From: Ga0074130 sp964499485
GTDB taxonomy: Bacteria > Pseudomonadota > Gammaproteobacteria > Burkholderiales > Rhodocyclaceae
DNA length: 64,000 nucleotides
Direction: 5' to 3'
NCBI GenBank assembly: GCA_964499485.1
Contig: CAZCLF010000007.1
Coordinates: forward strand, 1-64,000
Shown: positions 35,003 to 43,669 of the stretch, piece after piece
Layout of the letters: the number at the start of each line of letters is the position of its first letter
Position numbering within the stretch: the first letter of the stretch is position 1
Position numbers and translations under genes: made by a program
The notes under the pieces: generated by a model
The model's database searches: none
What the model was told of the DNA's origin: nothing
The model's input: only the letters and a program-made list of their open reading frames with translations

Positions 35003-36436
35003 ATGAAAGAGTTTGATGTTGTTGTGATTGGTGCGGGCCCTGCGGGCTATGTGGCGGCGATTCGTGCGGCCCAGCTGGGCAAGCAGGTTGCGTGTATCGA
35101 GTCGGAGTCGTATGCCGACCCAAAAGGACAAGTTCGCCTTGGGGGTACCTGTCTCAACGTGGGCTGTATTCCTTCTAAGGCTTTGCTGCAATCGTCAGAG
35201 TTGTATGCCCAAGCCAATCATGCGTTCGTGATGCACGGCATTGGCGTGGATGGCGTGCGCATGGATGTACCGACCATGTTGCGTCGCAAGGACAATATCG
35301 TCACTCAGCTGACAAATGGCATCCGCAGCCTGTTTAAGAAGAACAAGGTGACGCAGCTTTCTGGTCACGGTCGCTTTGTCGGTCGCGAAGGGGATCGTTG
35401 GATTGTCGAGATCAAAGGCAAGGATGGTGAAGAACTGGTGGCTGCGACCCATGTTGTTGTGGCCACGGGTTCAAGTGCGCGGCATCTGGAAGGCGTGCCC
35501 GTCGATAACCGCATCGTCTGCGACAACATTGGCGCGCTGAATTTTGAAAGTGTTCCGCAGCGGCTGGGTATTATCGGTGCAGGGGTGATTGGGCTTGAGC
35601 TCGGCTCAGTTTGGAAGCGTCTGGGTGCCGATGTGACGATTTTGGAAGCCATGCCGGACTTTCTGGCGGCTGCTGATCAGGCTGTCACCAAAGAAGCATG
35701 GAAAGTATTCACCGCAGGTCAGGGCCTGAAGATTCAGCTGGGCGTGAAGATTAATGCAGTGCTGCCGCATGAGAACGGCGTGCGCATTGAATACGAATCG
35801 GCAGACGAGAGCATTGTGCTGGAAGTGGATCGCCTGATTGTTTCGGTGGGTCGACTCGCCAATACCGCAGGGCTGGGTGCCGATGTGGTCGGCTTGCAAT
35901 TGGATGATCGTGGTCGTGTCGATGTCGATGCCGAGTGTCGTACCAACCTTGAGAATGTCTGGGCAGTTGGCGATGTGGTGCGTGGTCCTATGCTTGCACA
36001 CAAGGGCATGGAAGAGGGCGTGATGGTGGCCGAGCTGATTGCGGGTCAAGCAGGCCATGTGAATATGAACACCATTCCCTGGGTGATCTACACCCACCCT
36101 GAGATTGCCTGGGTCGGCAAAACGGAGCAGCAGCTTAAGAATGAAGGCGTTGACTATAAGGTTGGCCAGATTCCTTTTGTCGCTAATGGCCGTGCCTTGG
36201 GGCAGGGCGATACTACAGGCTTTGTCAAAATGCTGGCCTGTGCGCAGACGGACCGCATTCTCGGCATGCATGTGTTCGGCAACAATGCTTCGGAGCTAAT
36301 TGCTGAGGCGGTCGTTGCTATGGAGTTTGGTGCCTCTTCGGAAGACATCGCGCGCATCTGCCACGCACATCCGACATTGTCGGAAGCCGTGCATGAAGCG
36401 GCATTGGCGATCGACAAGCGCGCGCTGCATTTCTGA
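35003..36436 (+). CDS. lpd: Dihydrolipoyl dehydrogenase (E3)
   Basis: 477-residue FAD protein that reoxidises the dihydrolipoyl group of SucB with NAD+. The FAD motif GAGPAGYVAAIRAAQLG is at about 10-26 and the redox disulfide is in GGTCLNVGCIPSKALL (about 48-63). The NAD motif GAGVIGLELGSVWKRLG and the C-terminal catalytic His-Glu in HAHPTLSEAVHEAAL complete the set. No lipoyl domain is fused to it. It lies 14 bp after sucB, consistent with a dedicated E3 for this complex. Confidence 0.98.
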   Translation: MKEFDVVVIGAGPAGYVAAIRAAQLGKQVACIESESYADPKGQVRLGGTCLNVGCIPSKALLQSSELYAQANHAFVMHGIGVDGVRMDVPTMLRRKDNIVTQLTNGIRSLFKKNKVTQLSGHGRFVGREGDRWIVEIKGKDGEELVAATHVVVATGSSARHLEGVPVDNRIVCDNIGALNFESVPQRLGIIGAGVIGLELGSVWKRLGADVTILEAMPDFLAAADQAVTKEAWKVFTAGQGLKIQLGVKINAVLPHENGVRIEYESADESIVLEVDRLIVSVGRLANTAGLGADVVGLQLDDRGRVDVDAECRTNLENVWAVGDVVRGPMLAHKGMEEGVMVAELIAGQAGHVNMNTIPWVIYTHPEIAWVGKTEQQLKNEGVDYKVGQIPFVANGRALGQGDTTGFVKMLACAQTDRILGMHVFGNNASELIAEAVVAMEFGASSEDIARICHAHPTLSEAVHEAALAIDKRALHF

Positions 36437-36480
36437 TGCTTATTTCCCGGCTGGTACATCCAGCTAGGGTTCGTGGATAG

Positions 36481-37620
36481 ATGGAACCGCACCTGATTCT
36501 CAACGTGCCTCAAAAAGGCATGCTCGAACGATTTGCCGAAGTGGCAAAGGAACGTGGCATTACGCCAGACTCCGCTCAACTAGCGGCGGCAGATCGTTTG
36601 CAGCGGTTCTATGATGAGCTGATTGCCTTCAAGGCAGCGCGGCGCACTGCCCTGCGTCGCTTGCTCCTGAATCCAGAATTGCCCCGAGGCGTTTGGATCT
36701 GGGGCGGCGTAGGGCGTGGCAAGAGCTTTCTGATGAACTGCCTCTTCGAAGCCGTGCCCTACACCAAGAAGCGGCGCGTACATTTCCATGCCTTTATGCA
36801 GGAAGTGCATGCTGCGCTAAACCAGCGGCGTGCTACTAGCCACGGTAGCGGTTCCGATCCGCTGGCCGCCATTGCTCGTGATATTGCGGAACAGACTCGA
36901 TTGATGTGTTTTGACGAGTTTCATGTCAGCGATATTGCAGATGCAATGATCCTCGGGCGCTTGATGCAGGCGCTATTCGATGAGGGTGTGGTGTTCTGTA
37001 TCACCTCAAACTACCCGCCTGGTCAGCTGTATCCGGATGGTTTGCATCGAGACCAATTTGTACCAGCGATAGAGTTGCTAGAGGATAAGCTCGATATCGT
37101 CGAATTGGATGCGGGCGTGGATTACCGCGGCCGTACGCTCGCCATGAGCGACACCTATTTTATTGATGCTGATGAAAGCGTTTGGTTTCAGATGCAGCAA
37201 TCCTTCACGCGCATTGCGGGCGGGGTGGGCAATGACATGCCGCTTGAGCTGGGTGGGCGTGAGTTATTAGTCGTGAGGCGAGCCGCTGGGGCAATCTGGT
37301 GTGACTTCCATGCCTTGTGCGGCGAGCCGCGTGGTCAGGCAGATTACCTAGAGCTGGCGCGGAGCTTCCACACGCTCTTCCTGACGGGCGTGCCACGTAT
37401 GCTACCGGGGCAGGGCGCTGAGGCACGGCGTTTTACTTGGCTGGTTGATATTCTCTACGACGCTGCCGTACAGATTGTCATTGCCGCCGACTGTTCGGCT
37501 GAGGAACTGTATGTGGATGGGGTGCATGCCGATGAGTTTCATCGCACCGTTAGCCGTCTCAATGAAATGCGTTCAGCGGAATATCATGCGCAGGCTCATC
37601 GGCCGCCGCCTCGAGCCTAA
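36481..37620 (+). CDS. zapE: AFG1-family ATPase ZapE
   Basis: 379-residue P-loop ATPase of the AFG1/LACE1 family; in E. coli ZapE acts on the FtsZ ring during division under stress. Walker A is GGVGRGKSFLMN (about 79-90) and Walker B is LMCFDEFHVSDIADA (about 141-155). An arginine-finger region follows in FCITSNYPPGQLYPDGL. It lies 44 bp after lpd on the same strand, an arrangement also common in Neisseriales, and is probably read from the same transcript or a weak local promoter. A link to the TCA complex is by position only. Confidence 0.92.
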   Translation: MEPHLILNVPQKGMLERFAEVAKERGITPDSAQLAAADRLQRFYDELIAFKAARRTALRRLLLNPELPRGVWIWGGVGRGKSFLMNCLFEAVPYTKKRRVHFHAFMQEVHAALNQRRATSHGSGSDPLAAIARDIAEQTRLMCFDEFHVSDIADAMILGRLMQALFDEGVVFCITSNYPPGQLYPDGLHRDQFVPAIELLEDKLDIVELDAGVDYRGRTLAMSDTYFIDADESVWFQMQQSFTRIAGGVGNDMPLELGGRELLVVRRAAGAIWCDFHALCGEPRGQADYLELARSFHTLFLTGVPRMLPGQGAEARRFTWLVDILYDAAVQIVIAADCSAEELYVDGVHADEFHRTVSRLNEMRSAEYHAQAHRPPPRA

Positions 37621-37739
37621 ATAGCGCTTGCTTGAAATATCTGCATAGAAAAAGCCAGTACGAGAAAGTTTGATCTAGAATCGACCCAGAGGTTAAAAAG
37701 CCTCAGGGGAGAAAACAACATTGTTCAGCAGGAGGCAGC

Positions 37740-38255
37740 ATGCTGCATGTTGGTCAGACAGTACCGTCTTTCGAATTGCCGGATGCAGACATGGAAATGT
37801 TCAATCCCGCCTCCCTGCGCGGCAAGTCGCATGCCGTCTTATTTTTCTACCCGCGTGACGATACGCCGCTGTGCACCATGGAAGCGGCCGATTTCAGCGA
37901 CCACGAGAGCGAATTCAACCAGCATCGCTGCGTCATCCTCGGCGTCAGCCGTGATGATTGCCTCAAACATGCCGATTTCCGCGACAAGCATGGGCTCTCA
38001 ATTCGCCTGCTTTCGGATGTTGGCGCCAAGGTTTCAAAGCAATTTGGGGTTTGCCACTTCAAGGAGGTGGACGGCATCAAAAAGCTCTGTGTGATACGCT
38101 CTACCTTCGTCATCGACATGCACGGGGTGGTCCGGCACGCTTTGTACGACATACACCCTCGCGGGCATGCCGCTGAGGTTTTTCAACTCGTGAAGGAACT
38201 TGATCGCACATGCAGATCACCAAAGACACAGTTGTCACGCTCGACTATCGCGTGA
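37740..38255 (+). CDS. Peroxiredoxin of the BCP/PrxQ-like family
   Basis: 171 residues, thioredoxin fold. The peroxidatic motif is YPRDDTPLCTMEAADF with Cys45 and the conserved Pro-x3-Thr-x2-Cys. The resolving Cys that many PrxQ proteins have five residues later is missing (Ala); other cysteines lie at HRCVILG, DDCLKHADF, GVCHFK and KLCVIRS, so an atypical or 1-Cys mechanism is possible. An Arg for the active site is present in the VIRSTFVID segment. The last 15 residues (RTCRSPKTQLSRSTIA) extend past the usual family end and are encoded over the start of slyD in another frame, an overlap of 46 nt. AGGAGGCAGC precedes the ATG. Confidence 0.88.
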   Translation: MLHVGQTVPSFELPDADMEMFNPASLRGKSHAVLFFYPRDDTPLCTMEAADFSDHESEFNQHRCVILGVSRDDCLKHADFRDKHGLSIRLLSDVGAKVSKQFGVCHFKEVDGIKKLCVIRSTFVIDMHGVVRHALYDIHPRGHAAEVFQLVKELDRTCRSPKTQLSRSTIA

Positions 38256-38692
38256 CCGACAGCGACGGCGTCCTCGTTGACGACGGCAAGCATCCCCTGA
38301 CCTATCTCCACGGCGGCTACGGCGGCATCTTCGATCGCATCGAAGTTGAACTGCAAGGCAAGGCGGTGGGCGATAAGCTCGACGTTAAGCTGCAGCCAGA
38401 AGAGGCTTTCGGCGACTACGACGAATCCCTGATCGCCATTGAACCGCGCGATTTGTTCCCTGAGAACATTGAAATCGGCATGCAGTTCGAGCGTGGCAGC
38501 GAAGATGAAGATGATGAAGATATGCTCTTCACCATCACCGACATTACCGACGATAAGGTGATTGTCGATGGCAATCACCCGCTGGCAGGTCAGTCGCTGA
38601 TTTTCAGCTGCACCGTGACCGACGTGCGCAAGGCTTCTGCTGAAGAGCTGAGCCACGGCCATGTGCATGGCCCCGGTGGTCACCACCACTAA
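38210..38692 (+). CDS. slyD: FKBP-type peptidyl-prolyl isomerase SlyD
   Basis: 160 residues; prolyl isomerase and chaperone with an inserted-in-flap domain. Visible are YRVTDSDGVLVDD, the FKBP segment PLTYLHGGYGGIFDRIEVEL and the flap GEFGDY-type EEAFGDYDESL. The acidic stretch GSEDEDDEDMLF is unusual in being strongly negative. The C-terminal metal-binding tail is short (HGHVHGPGGHHH, seven His in the last 13 residues) compared with the long His/Cys-rich tail of E. coli SlyD, but could still bind nickel or zinc. AAGGA lies about 12 nt before the ATG inside the peroxiredoxin gene, which it overlaps. A terminator follows. Confidence 0.92.
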   Translation: MQITKDTVVTLDYRVTDSDGVLVDDGKHPLTYLHGGYGGIFDRIEVELQGKAVGDKLDVKLQPEEAFGDYDESLIAIEPRDLFPENIEIGMQFERGSEDEDDEDMLFTITDITDDKVIVDGNHPLAGQSLIFSCTVTDVRKASAEELSHGHVHGPGGHHH

Positions 38693-38707
38693 GCCGTATC
38701 GCGCAAT

Positions 38708-38736
38708 AAAAAAGCCGGCTGTGTGCCGGCTTTTTT
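38708..38736 (+). terminator. Bidirectional intrinsic terminator after slyD
   Basis: AAAAAAGCCGGC and GCCGGCTTTTTT form a 12-bp stem with loop TGTGT. It stands between slyD and the convergent small periplasmic protein gene, and its A- and T-runs serve both directions. Confidence 0.93.
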
Positions 38737-38770
38737 ATTGTCCTTAGTGTTCTGGAGGCGGTTCGCCTCA

Positions 38771-39205
38771 TCAGTCCACAGCAACCTTACGCAGGAATAA
38801 CGGCACAGGTTGTCCCATGGCCAGCGAGATCACCAGATAGCCGCCTTTGTCAGGCTCCTGCTTTACGGTGTAACGGCAGAAAGCCTGCAGACGGTTGCGG
38901 ATACAGGCAATGCGCGCTTGCGTATGCCATTCTTCCGGAAAGAATTGACGGATTTCTTCCGTGCTGGCGACTTGATAATCACAGTCACGCTGACAGGTGA
39001 TTTTCATCCACTCGCCACCAAACTGCTTACCTTCAAGTTGCCATTTCGCATCGCTGCGCGACAGACGGTAATACACATCCGTGGCCCGAAAGTGCTGATC
39101 GAGCACTACATACGCGCCAACATCTTCATCCGTTAGTTTGTCTGCGGCATGGCTCGTGCCAGCAAGAAAGCACAGCGCACAGAGCAGGACGAATCGTTTC
39201 CACAT
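38771..39205 (-). CDS. Unknown exported protein, coupled to mutS
   Basis: 144 residues of unknown function. A clear Sec signal peptide (MWKRFVLLCALCFLAGTSHA, cleavage after SHA near residue 20) implies a periplasmic protein. The mature part has four cysteines (CQRDC, then IACIRN and AFCRYT), likely two disulfides, and alternates beta-like segments (YVVLDQHFRATDVYYRL, GGYLVISLAMG). The start codon is only 1 nt beyond the mutS stop (TAACATG), so translation is probably coupled to mutS. No domain was recognised. It is convergent with slyD across a shared terminator. Confidence 0.8.
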   Translation of the reverse strand: MWKRFVLLCALCFLAGTSHAADKLTDEDVGAYVVLDQHFRATDVYYRLSRSDAKWQLEGKQFGGEWMKITCQRDCDYQVASTEEIRQFFPEEWHTQARIACIRNRLQAFCRYTVKQEPDKGGYLVISLAMGQPVPLFLRKVAVD

Positions 39206-39206
39206 G

Positions 39207-41792
39207 TTATTGATTCAGTCGCTTCAGCCGGTAGAGTTGTTCGAGTGCTTCGCGTGGCGAAAGACTGTCGGGGTCAAGCGCTTCGAGTGCGCTCACCAAG
39301 GGATGGGGTTCAGCCTCGACCGGTGGTGGTGCCGCAAACAAATCGGCTTGAGGTGAGGCAAGTAGTTCGCGATTTTCCAGCGCGACTAGACGGCGCTTGG
39401 CATCACGCACCACGCTGCCGGGAATCCCCGCGAGTGCAGCCACCTGAATCCCGTAACTTTGTGAGGCTGGGCCTTCTTCGACAGCATGCAAAAACACAAT
39501 GCTATGGCCATGCTCGACGGCATCTAGATGCACGTTGGCGCATTCGACAAAGTCTTCGGCAAGACGGGTCAGTTCGAAATAGTGAGTCGAGAAAAGGGTG
39601 AAGGCGCGATTCTTCTCGAGGAGGTGTCGGGCAATCGAAAAGGCGAGCGCCATGCCGTCAAAGGTCGAGGTGCCGCGACCGATCTCATCCATCAATACCA
39701 GCGAACGCTCGGTTGCACCGTTCAGGATAGCCGCCGCCTCGGTCATCTCAACCATGAAGGTGGAGCGGCCAGAAGCCAGATCGTCAGAAGCACCAATGCG
39801 CGTGTAGATCGCATCAAAGGGGCCGATTTTTGCCGCCGCAGCTGGGACAAAGGCGCCGCAGTGGGCAAGCAGCACAATCAGTGCTACCTGCCGCATATAG
39901 GTCGACTTACCGCCCATGTTCGGGCCGGTGATGAGCAGCATGCGGCGAGTGACTGCGAACTTAACTGGGTTCGCGATGAACTGCACCCCATGCTGAGCTT
40001 CAACCACTGGATGACGGCCTGCTTCAATATCGAGGACTGGTTCCGCTACCAACTGCGGCCGACAGTAGTTTCGTTCGCGTGCAATCGCCGCAAAGGCACA
40101 CAGGCCGTCCAACAGGGCGAGGGCACGGGCGATGCGCTGCAGTTGCGGAATGTGCGAAGCCAGTATGTCCAGTAACGCCTCGTACAGCTGCTTTTCCAGT
40201 GCAAGCGCTCGATCATTGGCGGAGAGCGCTTTGTCTTCAAACGCCTTGAGCTCAGGCGTGATGTAACGCTCGGCATTCTTCAGCGTTTGGCGCCGGCGAT
40301 AGTCGTCAGGAATCTTTTCTGTATTGGCATGGGTGACTTCAATGTAGAAGCCATGCACACGGTTGTATTCGACCTTGAGCGTGCTGATGCCGGTACGTGC
40401 CTTCTCGCGTGCCTCAAGCTCGAGCAGGAAGGCACCACAGTTGCTCTGAATACCGCGTAGCTCGTCAAGGTCAGCCGAGTAGCCATCCGCAATCACGCCA
40501 CCTTCACGCAGCACACTCGATGGTTCGGCGGTGATGGCGGCTTGCAGTAACTGTAGTGCGGTATGTGGAATGGCTATGTCGTTGCTGATATCTGTCAGCA
40601 ATGAGGCTTGCGTGCCCTGTAGTAATGCCTGGACTGCCGGCAGTGCTGCCAGACTGTCGCGTAGCGCAGAAAGATCGCGCGGCCGCGCCGACTTGAGCGC
40701 AATACGCGAGGTGATCCGTTCAATATCAGCCACCGGGCGCAAGGTGCGTTGCATGTCCGCACCGACGCCACGGCCTTCGTCGCCCAGCAGTTCGGCGACC
40801 GCAACGTGACGTGCGCTGGCAGCGGCTTGACTGGCGAGCGGGTGATGCAGGGCATGGCGCAACCAACGCGAGCCCATGCTGGTGGCGCAGGTGTCCAGGA
40901 GCGATAGCAGCGTTGGCGCGGCTTCGCCGCGCAGCGTTTCTGTCAGTTCGAGGTTACGTCGCGTGGCGGCATCAAGACGCAGGAACTCACTTTCTGATTC
41001 CAGCCGCAAGCCCGTCAGGTGTGCCAAGCTGCGCAACTGTGTGGCCTGCGCATATTGGAACAGGGCGCCCGCAGCGGCAAGCGCCAGTGTGGGCTCATCC
41101 GGGCCGCTGTCGGGAATGCCAAAGCCAGCTAGGTCCTGTGTGCCGAAATGGGTGGTCAGTAGTTGCCGGGCGGTACCTAAATCAAAATGCCACTGCGGCA
41201 GCTCGCGGCTAGCAGCGGCGCGTAGATCGAATGACGACAATATTTCGCTGTCAGCCAACAGAATTTCGGCAGGGCGCAGGCGTTCAAAGTGGGTGGGCAG
41301 GCTATCGAGCCGTGTTTCAAGCAGACTGAAGCCACCATTGGCCAGATTCAGCCACGCCAAGCCAATACGCTGTCGTTCAATATGCAGCGCCAGTAGGATG
41401 CTTTCGCTCTTGTCATCAAGTAAGGCGCTATCCGTGACGGTGCCGGGCGTGACGATGCGTGTGACCGCACGTTCAACCGGCCCCTTGCTCGTAGCTGGGT
41501 CACCGATCTGTTCGCAGATGGCAACGGATTCGCCGAGCTTTACCAAGCGCACCAAATACTGCTCTGCTGCATGGTAGGGCACGCCGGCCATGGGGATAGG
41601 CTGGCCGGCCGACTGGCCACGCTTGGTCAGGGTGATGTCGAGCAGCCGTGCTGCTTTCTCTGCATCTTCAAAAAACAGCTCGTAGAAGTCTCCCATGCGA
41701 TAAAACAACAGGAGACTCGGATGCGCAGCCTTGAGTTTCAAGTACTGCTGCATCATGGGGGTGTGCGATGGGCTTGGCTGCGTCATTGGCAT
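39207..41792 (-). CDS. mutS: DNA mismatch repair protein MutS
   Basis: 861-residue mismatch recognition ATPase. The N-terminal mismatch-binding motif FYRMGDFYELF contains the Phe-x-Glu that stacks on the mispair (about residues 30-40). The connector, lever and clamp domains follow, then the ATPase with Walker A GPNMGGKSTYMRQ (about 625-637), Walker B VLMDEIGRGTSTFDG and the conserved STHYFELT. The C terminus ends with the helix used for tetramer formation. The start could be 41792 or 41786 (two ATGs 6 nt apart); no strong ribosome site precedes either. Confidence 0.97.
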   Translation of the reverse strand: MPMTQPSPSHTPMMQQYLKLKAAHPSLLLFYRMGDFYELFFEDAEKAARLLDITLTKRGQSAGQPIPMAGVPYHAAEQYLVRLVKLGESVAICEQIGDPATSKGPVERAVTRIVTPGTVTDSALLDDKSESILLALHIERQRIGLAWLNLANGGFSLLETRLDSLPTHFERLRPAEILLADSEILSSFDLRAAASRELPQWHFDLGTARQLLTTHFGTQDLAGFGIPDSGPDEPTLALAAAGALFQYAQATQLRSLAHLTGLRLESESEFLRLDAATRRNLELTETLRGEAAPTLLSLLDTCATSMGSRWLRHALHHPLASQAAASARHVAVAELLGDEGRGVGADMQRTLRPVADIERITSRIALKSARPRDLSALRDSLAALPAVQALLQGTQASLLTDISNDIAIPHTALQLLQAAITAEPSSVLREGGVIADGYSADLDELRGIQSNCGAFLLELEAREKARTGISTLKVEYNRVHGFYIEVTHANTEKIPDDYRRRQTLKNAERYITPELKAFEDKALSANDRALALEKQLYEALLDILASHIPQLQRIARALALLDGLCAFAAIARERNYCRPQLVAEPVLDIEAGRHPVVEAQHGVQFIANPVKFAVTRRMLLITGPNMGGKSTYMRQVALIVLLAHCGAFVPAAAAKIGPFDAIYTRIGASDDLASGRSTFMVEMTEAAAILNGATERSLVLMDEIGRGTSTFDGMALAFSIARHLLEKNRAFTLFSTHYFELTRLAEDFVECANVHLDAVEHGHSIVFLHAVEEGPASQSYGIQVAALAGIPGSVVRDAKRRLVALENRELLASPQADLFAAPPPVEAEPHPLVSALEALDPDSLSPREALEQLYRLKRLNQ

Positions 41793-41883
41793 TGAGGGCG
41801 GAGTGCAGCCACGGATTTTATCGTGTTGTCATGTCCCTGCTGTCGTGTATGTTCCTTTCTCAACACGCAGTTCATCAACAAGG

Positions 41884-41910
41884 AAGCCCCGGCGAACCGG
41901 GGCTTTTTTT
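41884..41910. terminator. Terminator-like hairpin between mutS and the chemoreceptor gene
   Basis: AAGCCCCGG and CCGGGGCTT flank a 4-nt loop (CGAA on plus, TTCG on minus). The uninterrupted T-run (seven T, 41904-41910) is on the plus strand, although both neighbouring genes run leftward. Read leftward it follows the chemoreceptor stop by 15 bp but has only the imperfect tail CTTCCTTG. It may end the chemoreceptor transcript, or terminate a short rightward RNA. Confidence 0.75.
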
Positions 41911-41924
41911 GAGTCACTCATCGT

Positions 41925-43541
41925 CTAAACACGATAAATGCTGACCGCAGACTTGATGGCCATGGCCATTTCGTCGAGTTGGCGGGCGCCATCGGCGGTG
42001 TTGGCAGATTCTGCGGAGTTTTCCTCAGCCATCTGCGCAATGCGTTCGACTTCCTGCGCAATGTGTGTGGAAGCCACGCTTTGCTCCTTCACCGCATCGG
42101 TGATTTCGCTGACCATGCCGACCATATCACGTGCGCCATTCTGGATCTTGTGAATGGCATCGCCAGCGCTGTGAGCGGATTCGACCCCAGCCGACACTGC
42201 GGCAACGGCATCATCCATGCTGCGTGAGGCGTTGATCGCCCCATCTTGAACACGGTTGAGCAGAGTGGCGATTTCTTCGGTCGACTTGGCTGTGCGTTCG
42301 GCCAGCTTGCGCACTTCGTCTGCGACAACCGCAAAGCCTCGGCCTTGTTCGCCGGCACGGGCGGCTTCAATCGCAGCATTCAGGGCCAGCAGATTGGTTT
42401 GGTCGGCAACTTCCTTGATGACGGTAACGGTTGAGGAGATCGTCTCACCCAGCGTCTTCAGGTTGGTGATGGCTTCAGCAGAAGTGCGAACGGTTTCCGC
42501 AATGTGGTTCATGCGATCCACGGTCGCCAAGATCACTTCCGCACCCTTTTCAGCTTCCTTGCCCGAGTTGCTGGCATGGCTGCCGACTTCGGTTGCGCGG
42601 GTGGCAATGTGGTTGACGCTGACGGTCATCTCTTCAATGCTTGCGGCCATGCCCGAAGCAGAATCACTTTGGGTCATTGAACTGGTTGAGATCTCATTAG
42701 CTGAGCGCGACATGCCAGCAGCGGCTGCGTAGACGCCATCGATGCGTTCCTGAATTTCACGGAAACTCTGTTGCAGTTTACTCAACAGGCCTTCGTAGGC
42801 TTGAACCGCTTGGCCAATTTCATCATTGCTTTGCAGGTTCAGGCGATGGGTGAAGTCCAAGTCACGGGTGGTCGCGACCAGTGAATCTCGCATTGCGATG
42901 ACAGGAGTGGTGATGGAGCGACCAATCAGGACACCTGCCACGGCCACTGCAATCATCATCACAACGGCAAAACCAATGCTGATACGGGTGGTGGTCTTGA
43001 AGTCGGCGTCGCTTTCTGTCGCAACCTGAGTGGCAACGTCTTCATTGATCTTAATCACTGCGCCAAGACTGTCTGTTAGCGCCTTGCGCTTGGCCGTGGC
43101 TTCTTTTGCCATGAGTGCTTGTGCGCTTGCTTTGTCGCCGGAGCGAGAGGCGGCAAGGACCTTGTCAGCAAATTCAGAGTAGGCAGCAAAAGCGACTTTG
43201 CTTTCTTTGATGGCCGCACGATCTGCATCATTAGTAATCAACTCTTTCTCGTAACGATCAAGCTCGCTCGACACCGACTTTTTAAAGTCTTGGATGCGCT
43301 CAGCTTGCTTGTCCATGTCCTTATCGTCATTTGCAAGTACATGGCGGTACACCACGGCATGCATCACCGTAACGTCACGTTGAATAACCGAGGTGGCTTT
43401 CAGGCTGGGGACGATATTGTTATTTAGTTCCTGTAGTTTGGAGTTCAGGTTGTACTGACCACGAATGGTGATGGCACCCAATATCAACAGGGCGAGGATG
43501 GGTAGGATTACCATCAGGGCAATTTTTTTTGCGATGGGCAT
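41925..43541 (-). CDS. Methyl-accepting chemotaxis protein with periplasmic four-helix bundle
   Basis: 538 residues in the classical Tar/Tsr-like layout: membrane helix 1 (about 8-27), a helical periplasmic sensor (about 28-186, resembling the 4HB_MCP domain), membrane helix 2 (about 188-210), HAMP (about 210-265) and the cytoplasmic signalling hairpin with EVADQTNLLALNAAIEAARA and GRGFAVVADEVRKLAERT at the tip. The C terminus lacks the NWETF-type CheR/CheB tether pentapeptide. Ligand unknown. Monocistronic; the other chemoreceptor in this window (18.3-19.9 kb) has a different sensor position, so the two are not recent duplicates. Confidence 0.94.
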   Translation of the reverse strand: MPIAKKIALMVILPILALLILGAITIRGQYNLNSKLQELNNNIVPSLKATSVIQRDVTVMHAVVYRHVLANDDKDMDKQAERIQDFKKSVSSELDRYEKELITNDADRAAIKESKVAFAAYSEFADKVLAASRSGDKASAQALMAKEATAKRKALTDSLGAVIKINEDVATQVATESDADFKTTTRISIGFAVVMMIAVAVAGVLIGRSITTPVIAMRDSLVATTRDLDFTHRLNLQSNDEIGQAVQAYEGLLSKLQQSFREIQERIDGVYAAAAGMSRSANEISTSSMTQSDSASGMAASIEEMTVSVNHIATRATEVGSHASNSGKEAEKGAEVILATVDRMNHIAETVRTSAEAITNLKTLGETISSTVTVIKEVADQTNLLALNAAIEAARAGEQGRGFAVVADEVRKLAERTAKSTEEIATLLNRVQDGAINASRSMDDAVAAVSAGVESAHSAGDAIHKIQNGARDMVGMVSEITDAVKEQSVASTHIAQEVERIAQMAEENSAESANTADGARQLDEMAMAIKSAVSIYRV

Positions 43542-43669
43542 GATTCAGCTCCGTTTTCTGACAACCAACACGTGACTTCCCCTGCTATCAGGTGCTCTGA
43601 GCAACCCGATATCCTAATGTCAGCATAAGTGATTTTTATTCCTTGGCGAGAATGCCGATGGAATTTTGT

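Noticed and set aside
43542..43669. Flagellar sigma-28 promoter upstream of the second chemoreceptor gene
   Set aside because: A TAAA element is present on the minus strand, but no GCCGATAA-like -10 lies at the right distance.
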